From the NCBI GenBank assembly GCA_003952965.2, contig CM025851.1:35134758-35198757 (forward strand): a stretch of 64,000 bases of DNA. Direction: 5' to 3'. The first letter of the stretch is position 1; every line of letters begins with the position of its first letter. The position numbers were made by a program, and so were the translations under genes. Positions 10,601 through 22,037 of the stretch are shown here, piece after piece. The DNA is from Morella rubra. Its lineage: Eukaryota; Streptophyta; Magnoliopsida; Fagales; Myricaceae. The notes under the pieces were generated by a model. That model was not told the DNA's origin. It saw only the letters and a list, made by a program, of their open reading frames with translations, and made no database searches.

Positions 10601-12330
10601 TCTCTTTTTTTTTCTTCTTCTTTCTTTGCTTGATTTCAGGACAAATGAAAAGGAACTGGCCTGTCCATACAAAGATGCAAGAGAAGTAAGGGTGTGCAAT
10701 TTATCCAGTTCCTGCCGGAATTTCCGGTTCCCGGTACCAGTTCCTGCCTATTCCGGTACCGGAACCCATTTTAGAGAAATTCCGAAACCGGAAATTCCGG
10801 CAGAAATGCCGAAAATTCCGGTTCCAGTACAATTTTTTAAAATTTTAAAAAATATTGTAATTTTAATTTAGAATTTGCCTCTTTCAATTTGGATTATTTC
10901 AAAAAATATTGTAAATATTGCCCCTTTCAAGTTGTTTAGTTGTTTACTTATTTGTATGATTAATTGTTTGTTTAATAGTTTTTTTTGTAATTTTAATTTA
11001 TTGTTTATTTTGACCGTGTTTTATTTTGTTTTGAAATTTAGTTGTAATTTTAATTTAGAGTTTATTTTGACATCCAGAAATAATGAAATATTGTTTTGGA
11101 ATTTAGTTGTTTAGTTCTAATTTTAATTTAGAGTTATTTGACCATGTTTATTTTGTTTTGGCCCACAAAATACAACTTAAAAAATTCATCTTTGGGCCAA
11201 TGGACCCAAACTAAATCTGGACTTTTTAGGCCCAGATAAAAAACCGAAATTTCCAGTTCCGGAAATTTCAGTTCCAATTCCGATTTCATTCCGGAATAGA
11301 ACCGGAATGATAATAATGATTCCAGTGGGTACCAGAATTGGAACCGGAATGGCCAATTCCGGTTCCATCCGTTCCGGTGCCCACCCTTAAAGAGAAGTGA
11401 CACTCCTGAACGTGTGCATATGCAGAATCATAAGAACTTTGGCATTTTAGATACATGTTTGTCATTGAATTATATGGAAAATTAAACAAAAAAGGAACAA
11501 TACTCATATATGTGACTTTATAAACAAGAAAATGATGAAATTAAAATAGACTCTTATAAGAAGTCAAACCGTGCTGCAAAAAGTCAAAATAAAAAACAGA
11601 ACAAAAAAATAATTAACCAAATGATCACTTATAAAAATAATAGTAATTTCGTCAAACCTAGTATAAAGAATGTAAATACAACTTGTACGATTCATGTTTT
11701 AAATTGTTCATACGTACTAAGAAGTAATATCGTTGTTTAACCCGTGCACGATAGACAACCCGATTACTTCCCAATTATTGCCCTTTTTATATTAATGTGA
11801 TTTTTAATAATGATCCGTGCACGATGTACAACCCGATGACTTTTCATGAATTATTGCCCTTTTCATATTAATGTGGATTTTAATAACGATAACGGTTCAC
11901 ACGCTGATATATAATAAATTAATACACATTATATGTTAATATTTTTTTTAATAGAGTGTTCGAACTAATTTACACACCTTAACTGATCGCGGAATTTGTG
12001 CAGTCCCTCCATCTTATGCAAATCAAGTAATTACTAAATTAAAGGCTTTAGAGTGACTCTAAAATATTAATAATACTTGTAAAGTTTTGAACTTAATATC
12101 TTAAAAAGAACGTACCACAAAATCCAAACCTTAATTACCAGGCCAATTCCTTAGTGTTCATCGTAAGTTAATTTTTGTTCGAAGGTGAACCCGTGAGATG
12201 TTGTCGCTTTCAAGCCAAAAATTACAAAATAACAAAAAACAAAACTGATATTCATGCTCAATTTTTCTCTCCTGCTTCAATTCACTCAGTGTAAAAGGCT
12301 CATAATAGTGCAAAATTGAGTGACTCGTGG
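10601..12330. repeat. Local repeat unit R, copy 2
   Basis: The same non-coding unit as at 8380, longer on the right. It continues through AGAGTGACTCTAAAATATTAATA (about 12048-12070) and TTTCAAGCCAAAAATTAC (about 12209-12226) to ATTGAGTGACTCGT. It matches 12565-13640 in direct order, so the two are tandem copies. It is interrupted by a hAT element at 10687-11389. Confidence 0.75.
10687..11389. mobile_element. Non-autonomous hAT element, 703 bp
   Basis: Ends are TAAGGGTGTGCA on the left and CCCACCCTTA on the right, inside a perfect 8-bp duplication AAGAGAAG (10679-10686 and 11390-11397). The uninterrupted target is visible in the sister repeat at about 29631 (AAGAAAAGTGACACTC). Both subterminal regions are packed with CCGGAA, TTCCGG and GGTTCC motifs. 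There is no transposase, and an AT-rich centre. Confidence 0.92.
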
Positions 12331-12536
12331 TCTAAAGAGAATGTTTTGAATTTCAAATACCAAGCAAAATTTAAATACTTCTAACTCTTTATTAGAAATT
12401 TCTGGGCGTTACAGGTTATATTTCTAATAATTATGAATATCAAATTATTACCCTTTTTTTATAATACCATCCGACAAGCTGATAATAAACTAATACACAT
12501 TATATGGTAATATTTGTTGTGCTATATATTTTAACA

Positions 12537-12567
12537 CCCCCCCCCCCCCCCCCCCCCCTTTTTTTTT
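12537..12567. repeat. Poly-C run (22 C) followed by nine T
   Basis: An uninterrupted run of 22 C followed by nine T, at the left edge of repeat unit R copy 3. Length of such runs is unreliable in assemblies. Confidence 0.9.
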
Positions 12568-13640
12568 CTTTGCTTGATTTCAGGACAAATGAAATGGAAC
12601 CTGTCCATACAAATATGCAATAGAAGTGAAAATCCTGAACAAGAAAACTTTGTTGTGCATCTGCAGAATCACGACAACTTTCTCACATTATATGATTGTC
12701 GTGAAATTATATGGAAAAATTAAACAAAAAATGAACAGTACTCGCTATATGTGACTTTTTAAACAAGAAAATGATGAAATTAAAACAGACTGTTAATTAA
12801 AAGAAGTCAAACCGCGCTACAAAAAGACAAAATAAAAAAACAGAAAAAAATAATTTACCAAATTATCACTTATAAAAATAATAGTAATTTCGTCAAATCT
12901 AGTACTATGAAGAATGTAGATACATGAACTTGTACGATCCATGTTTTGTTCATACGTACTAAGAAGATATCGTTGTTTAACCTGTGCACGATTGACAACC
13001 CGATGACTTCCCAATTATTGCCCTTTGTATATAAATGTGGTTTTTAATAATGATAACCGCTCCACATGCTGATATATAATAAATTAATACACATTATACC
13101 GTAATATTTTGTTTAATAGAGTGTCCAGATTAATTCATGCACACCTAGACTGATTTCGAAATTTGCACAATCCTTCTGTCTTATTCAAATCAAGCAATTA
13201 CTAAACTAAACACCTTAGAGTGACTCTAAAATATTAATAGTATCTGCAAAATTTTGAACTTAAAACATTAAAATAAGCGTATCACAAAACCCAAACCTTA
13301 ATTACTAGGCCAACTCTTTAAGTTCATCGTAAGTTAATATTTGTTCCACGTGAGATGTCGTAGCTTTCAAGCCAAAAATTACAAAAAAAAACAAAACTGA
13401 TAGGCAAGTTGTGCATGCACTTGTGTTGAACCGTTCAAAGAATTGTGAACTTATTTCGGTGGGAGGGAGAGAATTGTGAACTTATTTCGGTAATCACAAC
13501 CACCCTATTCCTACCAAGAAAAAGAAAACGCAGTCAAAGTGGTCCATTAGCATTGTCCTCTAAGATATTCATGCGTTGATCTCTCCTGCTTTAATTCAGT
13601 CGGTATAAAAAGCTCCTAATAGGGCAAATTGAGTGACTCG
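12565..13640. repeat. Local repeat unit R, copy 3
   Basis: Direct-order match to 10601-12330 without the hAT element. It includes the CAGGACAAATG start, AAGTGAAAATCCTGAAC (the unoccupied counterpart of the hAT target), GTGCACG with ACAACCC, and AGAGTGACTCTAAAATATTAATA. An extra AT- and GT-rich stretch at about 13400-13495 separates it from sequence shared with block B. Confidence 0.7.
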
Positions 13641-16097
13641 TCGTCTAACCAGATGAGCTTCTAATCACCAAATCTTAGTGTCCATCTCCCCGATAAACCT
13701 CTCAAAATTGGATTATGTTGTATTAAGTTGGATAATCTTCTCCAATGGTCCGATTTTGAAAAAACATACACAATGAATATTAAACATTGTGCCTTTGAAG
13801 TCTGAACGAGTCGGTCAGTAATAATCTTTGTTGGAGAGCAGATCCTGATTCGACTACTCACAATAACAAATATTACTACTTACTTAATGCTTATGAGGTG
13901 TAGCCCTTACACGTGATTGGAGTTCCAATGTATTAGTGGGTATCGCTCCGGTTCCTCATTATTAAAAAAAAAAATATTAAATATCACATGCAAAACGTTA
14001 AACTGCAAGGCGAATAGTTCTTACGTCTTACTCCCTGTGTTGTACTTGCTTGTTTTCTGAAAAAATGCAAGTTGGTGATACTGGGCTTTGGTTCAGGGGC
14101 TTGCCAAGGCCTCCTATGACCTCTAAATATTTCTTTCACCCTCTTCAATGGGTCAGCCAGAACCTAGTCCGGAAGTTATTATGAGCTAGTAGGCGTTTCA
14201 GACTCGCTATCGTCCAAAAGCCCATCGGAGTGCACACATATTGCATCAACCCCAACCCATCAATATTTAGCACAGAACGGATTGGAGGACAGTTAATTCT
14301 ACTGTATCAATCCTGAATATAAAAGTAATTTGCATAACAAAGCCCAAAGCATATTAGGAGGCTTGATTTAATGATGCTTCCCGTGGAAAGCAAAGCTTTG
14401 TACTTTTAGCATTAAGTAATAATATATACGGGCACTTATAACATTAGCAAAAGATGAGAGGAAAGAGAAAAAGAAGTCATATGGAGGTTCAACACAGATC
14501 CCACCACTCTTCATACTATTTGGATCTAACAAAGCCAGTATGCAATTTTTTATTTTTTATTCTTTATCGTAACAACTCGCGCATTAATATTCAAGGAGGT
14601 TCAAAGTCGCCAGTTACATACTCTAAATAGCAAGTTAGATCCTCTGTAGAGGTGATAGATCAACGAGTGAGCAGAGGGGAGGAGGGTACAAATACTCGTA
14701 AATGGCAGATATCCCACAAAGGACCGCAACCAACAAAAGAGAAAAGCTGACAGCAAAGGGAGATAACAAAAGCAACAGGTGGCTGAGAGAGGTCGACAAA
14801 AAGGGAAAATGATTGTGCATGTGAGATGTATGTGAGACACATGTGGGGTGGAGTGTGTGAGCTAGATGTGACCGTCGGAGCTCGATTTGGGAAAGAAAGA
14901 GGTCGAGTGCGTGGGTGCGGGTGAGACACCATGCACTGGCAGTCAGCTCTGATCTTAGATAGAAGGTGGCAACCGTTGATGCAAAACCCCTCCAGGTCGG
15001 TTGTGTCCACCAAAAACCACCGTAGGCATCAGAATCTAGCCTTTAAATCTGTCTTTTAAAATACTGGAAAAAATAAAGGCCAAACAAAGAGTTTTATTGG
15101 TTGATTTGGCTATTAAGGAGCACAACAGGGGAAGAGAGGGGGACAAGAGGAGGCGGAGCTCCTCTCACCGTTGGTAGTGGGGGTCGAGGAAGGGGGACAA
15201 TCGGGGGAGGGGAGAGGGATTCTAGCCCCTCTCTCTCTCTCTCTAGAACAACTAGACGACTCCAATACTTGGATCCTAAGGCCAGTATTTAGTTTTTGAC
15301 TCGTGAACAATAGGGGTTGTAGAAAATTTTAAGCTTTTGCCCTGGGGTTGGATGGATTGGCTTGGAATACCACTTGTCAACTGGTAGACCTAAGTTTAAA
15401 ACTCCACAACTCCCCCAAGCCCTAGCAACTTGGTGTTTGTCTCTCATGCCAAATAGCACAAATAACTCATGCCAAATAAATAAATAACATAATAATCAAA
15501 TCAAAAAAAAATAAAAAAAAATTCACTCAAATCATCTCACACTTCACTTTTTCACCAATTCCTAAATACCAAATTTTAAACCTCTCAAAGTTTTGGCAAC
15601 CAAACCCTTAAATTATTTGGGGAGAGGAGCTCCTGCACATGCCAGGAGGTTTTACATGCGTTTCCACGTACACTTGTCGCAGTGCACTCCCCAAATGCTC
15701 TAAGGTCTGTCCTGGGTGGGACTCAAGACGATTACACGGTTTCCTTCGTTGCCTAAAAATAACAAAATTTAGCTTTGACGGGCATTTTTGGAGGGTAGCT
15801 GACTCGTTATTAATTAAACATCAATCTAAAGCATGATGTTTATGGCAGGAATTGAGGTGCCTTCAGATAATGTTGTGAAGCTAAAAGATAAAATCACAAA
15901 AACAGCTGAAATCACAAAAACCCTATCCCTTAGTCACTACTTCTACGCGCAATTACTCTTTACCAACAAAATGAAGCGGTGGAGGTTGACAACATATAAG
16001 AGACTATGACCTATGGACCCCAATAAGGAAATTCGCACAGCAGAACGAAAGCCAACCACAAATTGGCTGTCTGTGCTATCACATGTAAGTGATAAAT
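13641..16097. other. Non-coding duplicated spacer upstream of rbcS copy A
   Basis: Matches 30010-32750 in block B at roughly 80-90 percent by eye. Minus-strand open frames near 14601-15013 are not conserved in length between the two blocks, so I do not call them genes. A MITE-like stretch at about 15432-15609 is also present in block B. Confidence 0.6.
15432..15609. repeat. Small MITE shared by both duplication blocks (copy A)
   Basis: Left end GGTGTTTGTCT..., right end TTGGCAACCAAACCC. The block B copy (31859-32030) keeps the ends better: GGTGTTTGGCTACCC and GACAGCCAAACCC. Being in both blocks, it is older than the duplication. The ends resemble Tourist-like MITEs. Confidence 0.45.
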
Positions 16098-17550
16098 TGT
16101 GATAACCCAGTTTTAAAAAAAAAAAAAACAAAAGAAGGGCAGCGTGAGGATTCGAACCTCGGTGCCGTGAGAGGTAAAGGGCGAGCAAGCCACTGGAGCC
16201 ATGCGCTCGCGTGGTTAAAATGGTGGGAGTAGTTAATACTTAAACTTCTTTTCGCCCGGTTTGATTTTTTTGTAAAACGTTGCGTTTCGACTCTTCTTCT
16301 TCCTCAGCCCTAATTCTCGAGTTTTGCAGCAGTTACATGGCTTTTCGCCGACCAGTTCTCTCTCTCTCATAAATCACTCTCTCTCTCTTCATTTTCTCAC
16401 CCGTTACACCTCTTTTGGCCTAGATTTCGAAGCCTATTCGACTCCTTTGCAAATATCTTGAAGATTCTTCATAAATAATATGATTTATCATGTTTTATGG
16501 GGGATTTCGAAAGGACATCAGTTTCAAGATTTTGTAATGAATTTTTCGGCCAAATCTTGGGTTCTCCTCAACTATAAAAGGGGGAGCTCGTTCAGAGGTC
16601 AAGCACACCTCTCAATTTCGACCTTGGTCATTTTTTGAGATCTCTATATCTCTCTTTCTTTGTCTCTCTCATTGTTGCGAATTCTTGAAGTTTTTTTCGG
16701 TGCCGGTACGCTCTGTTCCTTCTCTACTTCGATCACGTGTGTAATTCGTTTCAAATAGTTAAACGAATTATACATTGTGAAATTCAAGTTTCAAATATCG
16801 TTTTGATCCCTAATTATTTTTCCGGATTACTGTTAGGTTGTGCTAATAGCGGGAATATCGATTATTCAAGCGAGTCAGGTAAGCGGGGTAACGATAAATT
16901 TTTCTCGATAATATGAAATGATGGTTTTGGGAAAAATTATACCGAAGTTTGTTTTAAATTCTTGGTTTCACTGTTATCCAATTACTGTTTATACTGAAAT
17001 ATAATTTTATGTTTTTTTTATTACTGTTTTATGTTCTGAAATCTCGGTGGCAATGTGTATTACTGATTACTGTTATTACTGTCTCTGTTGATACCAACTC
17101 ACTGATTACTGATTACTGGTGCATCTATTCTTCGGAATGATTGCACAACCCTGCCATAGGGTAAACATGGCTTACTGATATTGCCTAAGGGAAAAGTTCC
17201 GAACTACTGAAAAAGAATCATTTGGAAATTTTATTATTAATATTCTTTTTATTCTCCGCTTACTGAGTTGTCGAACTCACGCCGTTAATATATTTCTATC
17301 TTCAGAGTATAAGGAAGAGCATGCTGAGGATCAAGCTTAGATGGCATACGGGCTGGGATAGATGAGGAAGGAGTTTTGTTTTTAGATTTATGTTTTATTG
17401 AGAGGTTTTAATTTTAATGATGGTTTACAAGTGAGAACTTTACAAGTGTTTGGTTTTCTGAATAAACGAAAGAATTATTTTTATTATATCTTTTTACTGT
17501 TGTCAAGAGAAAAGTCCACTATGGGACCCTACTGGGTCTGGGGTGTGACA
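16098..17550 (+). mobile_element. Solo LTR of a gypsy-type retrotransposon, 1453 bp
   Basis: Begins TGTGATAACCCAG and ends CTGGGTCTGGGGTGTGACA, flanked by the 5-bp duplication TAAAT (16093-16097 and 17551-17555). Block B at 32743-32762 has the clean empty site GTGATAAATCAAAG. It carries a promoter-like CTATAAAAGGGGGAGC near 16570-16586. No internal region remains, so it is a solo LTR left by recombination between two LTRs. The TGTGATAACCC / GGGTGTGACA ends are common in plant Ty3-gypsy LTRs; the exact lineage is unknown. It entered after the rbcS blocks duplicated, or the other copy would carry it. Confidence 0.9.
16137..16212 (-). other. tRNA-like segment with Pol III-type boxes inside the solo LTR
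   Basis: On the minus strand an A-box-like TGGCTCCAGTGGC (about 16203-16191) is followed about 35 bases later by a perfect B box GGTTCGAATCC (about 16162-16151), then CACGCTGCCC and a long T run. The spacing is right for a tRNA-derived promoter. The flanking sequence does not fold as a complete tRNA by eye, so I treat it as tRNA-derived or tRNA-mimicking sequence in the LTR rather than a tRNA gene. Confidence 0.5.
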
Positions 17551-17684
17551 TAAATCAAAGAACAAAGGATTCATACGTTCGTGGTCCCTATTTGTGCGAG
17601 CAAAAAGGTCTGTTTGCCTCTGCTTGTACAGTTTGATGAAGAGAGATTCATATATGAAAGAGAAATAGAGCTTCCTATAGTGAG

Positions 17685-18125
17685 TTCGGAGGGTCAAGGC
17701 CCTCAAAGAGCCCTTGCCTCCATTAACCATGCCACCCATCTCAAGCGAGCCTAGTTGCTCGGCATGACTGAAGTGAGCCTCAACATTTTCAATGACCGGC
17801 AAGCTTAACCATGACACTACCTTCCCTCCCTAGCAATGGAATAAGAGTCTCTTAAACATGCCTGTGCTAAAGACAATTTCTAGAGGAGAATAGGCTAGAA
17901 GGATATATACTAACTAGAAAATCACAGATAATTTGACATCCATATTTCTGGCAACTACGATCGTGCTATTGGAAAGGGGGGGGATGTACGTTCCCCAGGC
18001 TTGGGTACATGTACTCGTCTCAAGTCTTGAAAGAGCACGGCCAAGATACAGTGAAGAGGCTAAAAAGATTTACCCACAATGCATTTATCAGGGTTAATGG
18101 ATTTGACAGGCATCAAAGTGCATTA
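17685..18125 (+). pseudogene. Decayed third rbcS copy
   Basis: Two pieces match the intact rbcS in order. At 17697-17818, GCCCTTGCCTCCATTAACCATGCC corresponds to the transit-peptide segment GCTCTTACCTCCGTTAACCGTGCC, continuing to GACCGGCAAGCTTAACCATGAC, which matches GACCCGCAAGCTCAACAATGAC. At about 17998-18122, CTCGTCTCAAGTCTTGAAAG through GGATTTGACAGGCATCAAAGTGCA matches exon 3 (CTCGTCCCAGGTCTTGAAGG to GGATTTGACAACAAGCGCCAAGTGCA). Exon 2 is not recognisable and many substitutions remove the reading frame. Block B lacks this relic at the matching place (about 32765-32790). So the locus once held at least one more rbcS than the two now recognisable as genes. Confidence 0.75.
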
Positions 18126-18429
18126 ATCCATCTTTTCATTTCCCAGATGCCTCTCGGCAGCTGAATTTAGGACTGCCAAGCTGTTAGTGGCCATCAATTT
18201 TCTTCTGTGTTCATCTGCAACCATTCTCCCAACGAATGCCCCCTTCCTTTTTTTTAACCCTCCTTTTTGACATTTTCACTACCGGCTTGTGGGATTCGCC
18301 TTCAGTCATGTTTGATACTCGGAGCAACTTGTGAAGTTCCTGGAAGGGTTACCCCAAGGCAAAGTAAATGCAAGGGGCCAAAAAAGGGACAAGAGAGAAA
18401 ACAGAACAGCCACCACAAATTCAAGTCCT

Positions 18430-18473
18430 CTTATCTCGGTTGAGATAAGAATAATGGGCGCTCGCCACGTGGC
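18430..18473 (+). promoter_or_regulatory. Light-response module of rbcS copy A (I-boxes and G-box)
   Basis: An inverted pair of I-boxes, CTTATC (18430-18435) and GATAAG (18444-18449), is followed 14 bases later by the palindromic G-box GCCACGTGGC (18464-18473). This I-box plus G-box arrangement is the classic light-regulated unit of rbcS promoters. It lies about 280 bases before the ATG and is conserved in block B. Confidence 0.85.
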
Positions 18474-18654
18474 AAAATCTATGAAGTTCTCTGGCAATAA
18501 GGCTTGTTATCCAAATTTTCCACATTGTGTGGCCAAAAAAGAAATGTCACCCCCAGCATGATCCAAGGGCTAAAAGATGGCCAAGAGACAGTAAACCAAA
18601 TTAACACCACAGGATTGCAGAAAATGTCACATAGAGATTAGGGGGTGAGGGGGG

Positions 18655-18663
18655 CTTATAACC
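18655..18663 (+). promoter_or_regulatory. TATA-like element of rbcS copy A
   Basis: CTTATAACC about 95 bases upstream of the ATG at 18752, placed as expected for an rbcS core promoter with a short leader. The same element precedes copy B. Confidence 0.5.
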
Positions 18664-18751
18664 ATAAGACTAGGAACAAGCAGCAGAGCAAACGCCTCTC
18701 AAAGTGTCCACGAGCTCGATCTTGTATAGAGAACAAAAGATTTAGAGGAAA

Positions 18752-19990
18752 ATGGCATCCTCCATTGTCTCCTCTGCGGCTCTTACCTCCGTTAACCGTG
18801 CCTCCTCTGCTAAAGCCAGCATGGTTGCACCATTCACCGGCCTGAAGTCAACCTCTGCCTTCCCAGTGACCCGCAAGCTCAACAATGACATCACCTCTAT
18901 AGCTAGCAACGGCGGGAGAGTTCAGTGCATGCAGGTACCTGAATACTTCCATGACTCCCAAAGAAAACAAGAACAAAGGACTAAGTCATGAGCTAGGCAC
19001 CACGGAGAGGAAAATCTTATCCCTCATATGTGGGCAGTTTAGCTGATGATTCGCTGAAATATGTTACCAATTAACGATTGAATTTTGTGTGCAGGTGTGG
19101 CCTCCACTTGGAAAGAAGAAGTTTGAGACTCTCTCTTACCTACCCCCTCTTTCTCCCGCATCATTGGCCAAAGAAATCGATTACCTTCTTCGCAAAGGAT
19201 GGATTCCTTGCTTGGAATTCGAGTTGGAGGTATGTAGAACTCCCTACCTCACACTCCTGTAGAAAAAATGGTTTGTTTAATTGTTTAATTAGCAGCTAAC
19301 GCCAACCAGACAAAAAATACAAAAGGAGAGAGATCTTGCATGCATATTTAAAGAATTCTAGCCGAGTCAAATTGCTCTATTATTGCGTACATGTCATAAA
19401 CAGTGGCGGAACCAGGATTAATATTCAAGAGTGTCGAACTTAAAAAGCGAAATGATCATCTTCATTACAAGACCTCCAATATCTCGAAGCTCAATAAGAG
19501 TCTCTCCAAATTAGCTCGGGCTTATGGGTATTGGCCTAAGCCATCTTCTATTTTTTTTTTTTTTTAAAAAAAAAATGCATTAAATTTTTTTTTTTGGGAG
19601 CAATGGTGTCGGCCGCCACCCTTCGCACCCCTCTGGTTTCGCCTCTGGTCATGAAGAGTTCCTCATGATTTTGAATGAATGGAAAAGAGGGAAGCCGATT
19701 AGCGAAGTTGATCTCTCATAGATGATCTGACAGTTCTCCTCTTGTGCATGTCTATGTAGCACGGGTTCGTTTACCGTGAGAACCACAGATCCCCTGGTTA
19801 CTACGATGGTCGCTACTGGACCATGTGGAAGCTCCCCATGTTTGGGTGCACCGACTCGTCCCAGGTCTTGAAGGAGCTTGAGGAGTGCAAGAAGGCTTAC
19901 CCCAGTGCATTCGTCCGTATTATCGGATTTGACAACAAGCGCCAAGTGCAGTGCATCAGTTTCATTGCCTACAAGCCTCCTGGCGTTTAA
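18752..19990 (+). CDS. rbcS: RuBisCO small subunit precursor, intact copy
   Basis: This is the nuclear-encoded small subunit of ribulose-1,5-bisphosphate carboxylase/oxygenase, imported into chloroplasts and assembled with eight large subunits. There are three exons: 18752-18934, 19095-19229 and 19760-19990, all GT-AG, giving 182 aa. Residues 1 to about 57 form a typical transit peptide ([20 protein letters not shown]...), ending at the processing region before [20 protein letters not shown]. Other hallmarks are [49 protein letters not shown] and the end FIAYKPPGV. The introns fall after Q61 (immediately before VWPPLG) and after ...FELE. Intron 2 contains a MITE absent from copy B. The promoter has I-boxes and a G-box, so light regulation is expected. 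This copy has no disabling change and is probably the working gene of the pair. Confidence 0.97.
19401..19647. mobile_element. hAT-type MITE in intron 2 of rbcS copy A, 247 bp
   Basis: Ends are CAGTGGCGGAACCAG and CTGGTTTCGCCTCTG, an imperfect inverted pair, with an 8-bp duplication GTCATAAA / GTCATGAA (19393-19400 and 19648-19655). rbcS copy B shows the empty site ATGTCATAAAAGGTTCCTC at about 33930. It therefore inserted after the duplication. Confidence 0.9.
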
Positions 19991-20352
19991 GGAGTTCAAT
20001 TTACTTCCCGCATGCGTTTTGGTTCATCTGTGATTAAGTTCTTGTTTCATCTTTAATTTCAGACACTTTGGATTCTCGTTTTTCTGAATTCCGTTAATTT
20101 CCCGGGATGTCGAACTGAACAAATAAGATTGCATGGTAGTGGAATTCATGATGCTTTTTTGTTATGAACAGCAAATCCCTGATCATAATTCCTTGAGCTT
20201 TGGTTTACGAATGATTATAACAAGGCACACAATCACTAGGAGGAGTAGTTATGGTCTATTCTGCCAATGCCATTCACGGAGGAAACGATTTTCCCCACCG
20301 CACTGGAGTGGCAGTGGACATTGATGGTTAGAATGAAGGATACGCGGGCGCC

Positions 20353-20370
20353 GGGGGGGGGGGGGGGGGG
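20353..20370. repeat. Poly-G run (18 G)
   Basis: A run of 18 G just downstream of rbcS copy A. Block B has a 22-G run (35394-35415) in the same general position. Confidence 0.9.
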
Positions 20371-20379
20371 ACAAAGAGT

Positions 20380-20518
20380 AATATTTATGTAAAGACTTCA
20401 CAAAAGGGAAAAAGAGACCAAAAAAAAAAGACAGATAACAAAGTCTCTTTCTCTTCTTTCTCTCATGGTTTTGTTACCTCCTTGATGCTCCTCAAATTCC
20501 AAATATCATCGTCCTAAG
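20380..20518 (-). pseudogene. 3' part of the broken small unknown gene, copy A
   Basis: Matches the 3' end and downstream flank of the intact gene at 35612-35989 (block B 35540-35667). The landmark AGTAATATTTATGTAAAGAC is shared, and the last matching bases are ATCATCGTCC(T/C)AA. The gene is cut here by a solo LTR and resumes at 28951. Confidence 0.8.
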
Positions 20519-21949
20519 TGAAAAACAAGGTTTAGACCCCTAAAAACACCTAGAGGGGGGTGAATAGGTGTTGTTACTTTCTTTGTCAATGGATAGACAA
20601 ATTTAAAATAAGTTCTAAATTAGTCTAGTCTAGATCTAAAAGAATTAAACAATTAACAAATATTAATCACAAATAAAATATCAATCATTTGCCAAGACAA
20701 GAGAATTTAATGAGGAAGTGGAAAACTTTATTAAAGGAAAAACCACTTCGGGCTAGCAGACACTAAAAATTTACTGTGAAGATAAACCTTACACCGGTAA
20801 TTCAGATATGGGCAACATCCAGTTGCTTGACTCTGACTACCCCGAAGAAATAATCTAAACAATTCAGTTTAGACCCGCTCCCTTGCGGTTAACCCTCAAC
20901 CTTCTGAGATTCTTCTTATGAATTTCTTCAAGATCGCCTTGGTTCTTCAACACCGGTACATGCGGCCGCCAATCTCCTTATGCTCTGAAGACTTCTCATA
21001 GGAAATTGGTTTCAATGGTGATTGATGTAGGAGAGAGAAAAGATGAAGACTTTAGGTGCAAATGTAATGACCCAGGCCCAAACTCCAAATGGAATAGATT
21101 TCTATATAAAATAAGGCTTCTTCACCATAGCTAATCATTTATCTAGGCCCCAATATTTCAAAATTAATTATTACAACCTTAGCAAAATATTCATAAACCA
21201 TAAAAAGTCCAAAAATATCAATCTGCACCCTAAAATTTACATTAGCATATCAATATTTCCAACATCAATGAAGATCTCCCAAAAAAATTACAATAATGAC
21301 TTCCCCAAAATGAATCTCCAAAAGTACTCTTGCAAAACACGCCTTCAAAACACAAATCTATCTGAAGCTCCTTGAACATCTTTAATTCTGCCAACTCTGA
21401 AAAATATGAGAATAAATGGTGAGACATAGGCCTTCCGTGACGACCGTCCTCCTCTGTCAGCAATGGCTTGCTATGTCGACCGAAAATGGCGTTGGGAGAA
21501 GGGTGGCATCTCCGTCGCTGAAGAGTATTAAGTTTCGATCAAGGCCATCAGGGTTGCTCTGTCCTCGACGCTCCTTGTGGCATCAAGAAAGCCATGGTCT
21601 TGTACGACGACACCGAGTCGCCGCCAGTTTTTTTTTTCTTGACGCTTACCAGTGGTCTACTAAACCTTTTGCTAACAATTGCAATTTGTAGGCAATAATC
21701 ATTCTTGACGGATCAATGGTTGCCGAGATTGATTTCTACCTACAGGAAGTGGTGGTCGCAATTGATTTTTAGAGACCCAATTGTGGTGGGCATTGATTTT
21801 TTTTGTCGCACTATAATAGCAATAGATCAACCACTTCCCCTTGTAGTTTCATGGTGATTTATTGGCAATTCGAAGTTCTGCAATTAAGTTTTTTTAATGT
21901 GTACTTTCTTAATCGTAATAATATTTCATTTTATGTGCTGCTGTTTTCC

Positions 21950-22037
21950 TTTAATGTCTTCGACATCCTCATAGTTGCCTAGGAATACAGGGGACCTTTC
22001 GTGTAGCGTCTTTGGAACCAAGTCAAGTACCTGCAAT
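21950..22037 (-). pseudogene. Fructose-1,6-bisphosphatase-like exon fragment
   Basis: After a TTGCAG acceptor the minus strand encodes VLDLVPKTLHERSPVFLG followed by NYEDVEDIK. I recognise this as resembling the C-terminal end of plant cytosolic fructose-bisphosphatases (LDLVPxxIHERSPxFLGSYDDVEEIK). No other exon of that gene is visible nearby, so it is an isolated captured piece. The assignment is from memory of the family. Confidence 0.55.

Noticed and set aside
14601-15013. Overlapping minus-strand frames upstream of rbcS copy A
   Set aside because: The block B copy does not keep the same frame or length, so no selection for coding is visible.
16137-16212. Candidate tRNA gene
   Set aside because: A and B boxes are present, but I cannot pair a complete acceptor stem or anticodon arm, and it lies inside an LTR.
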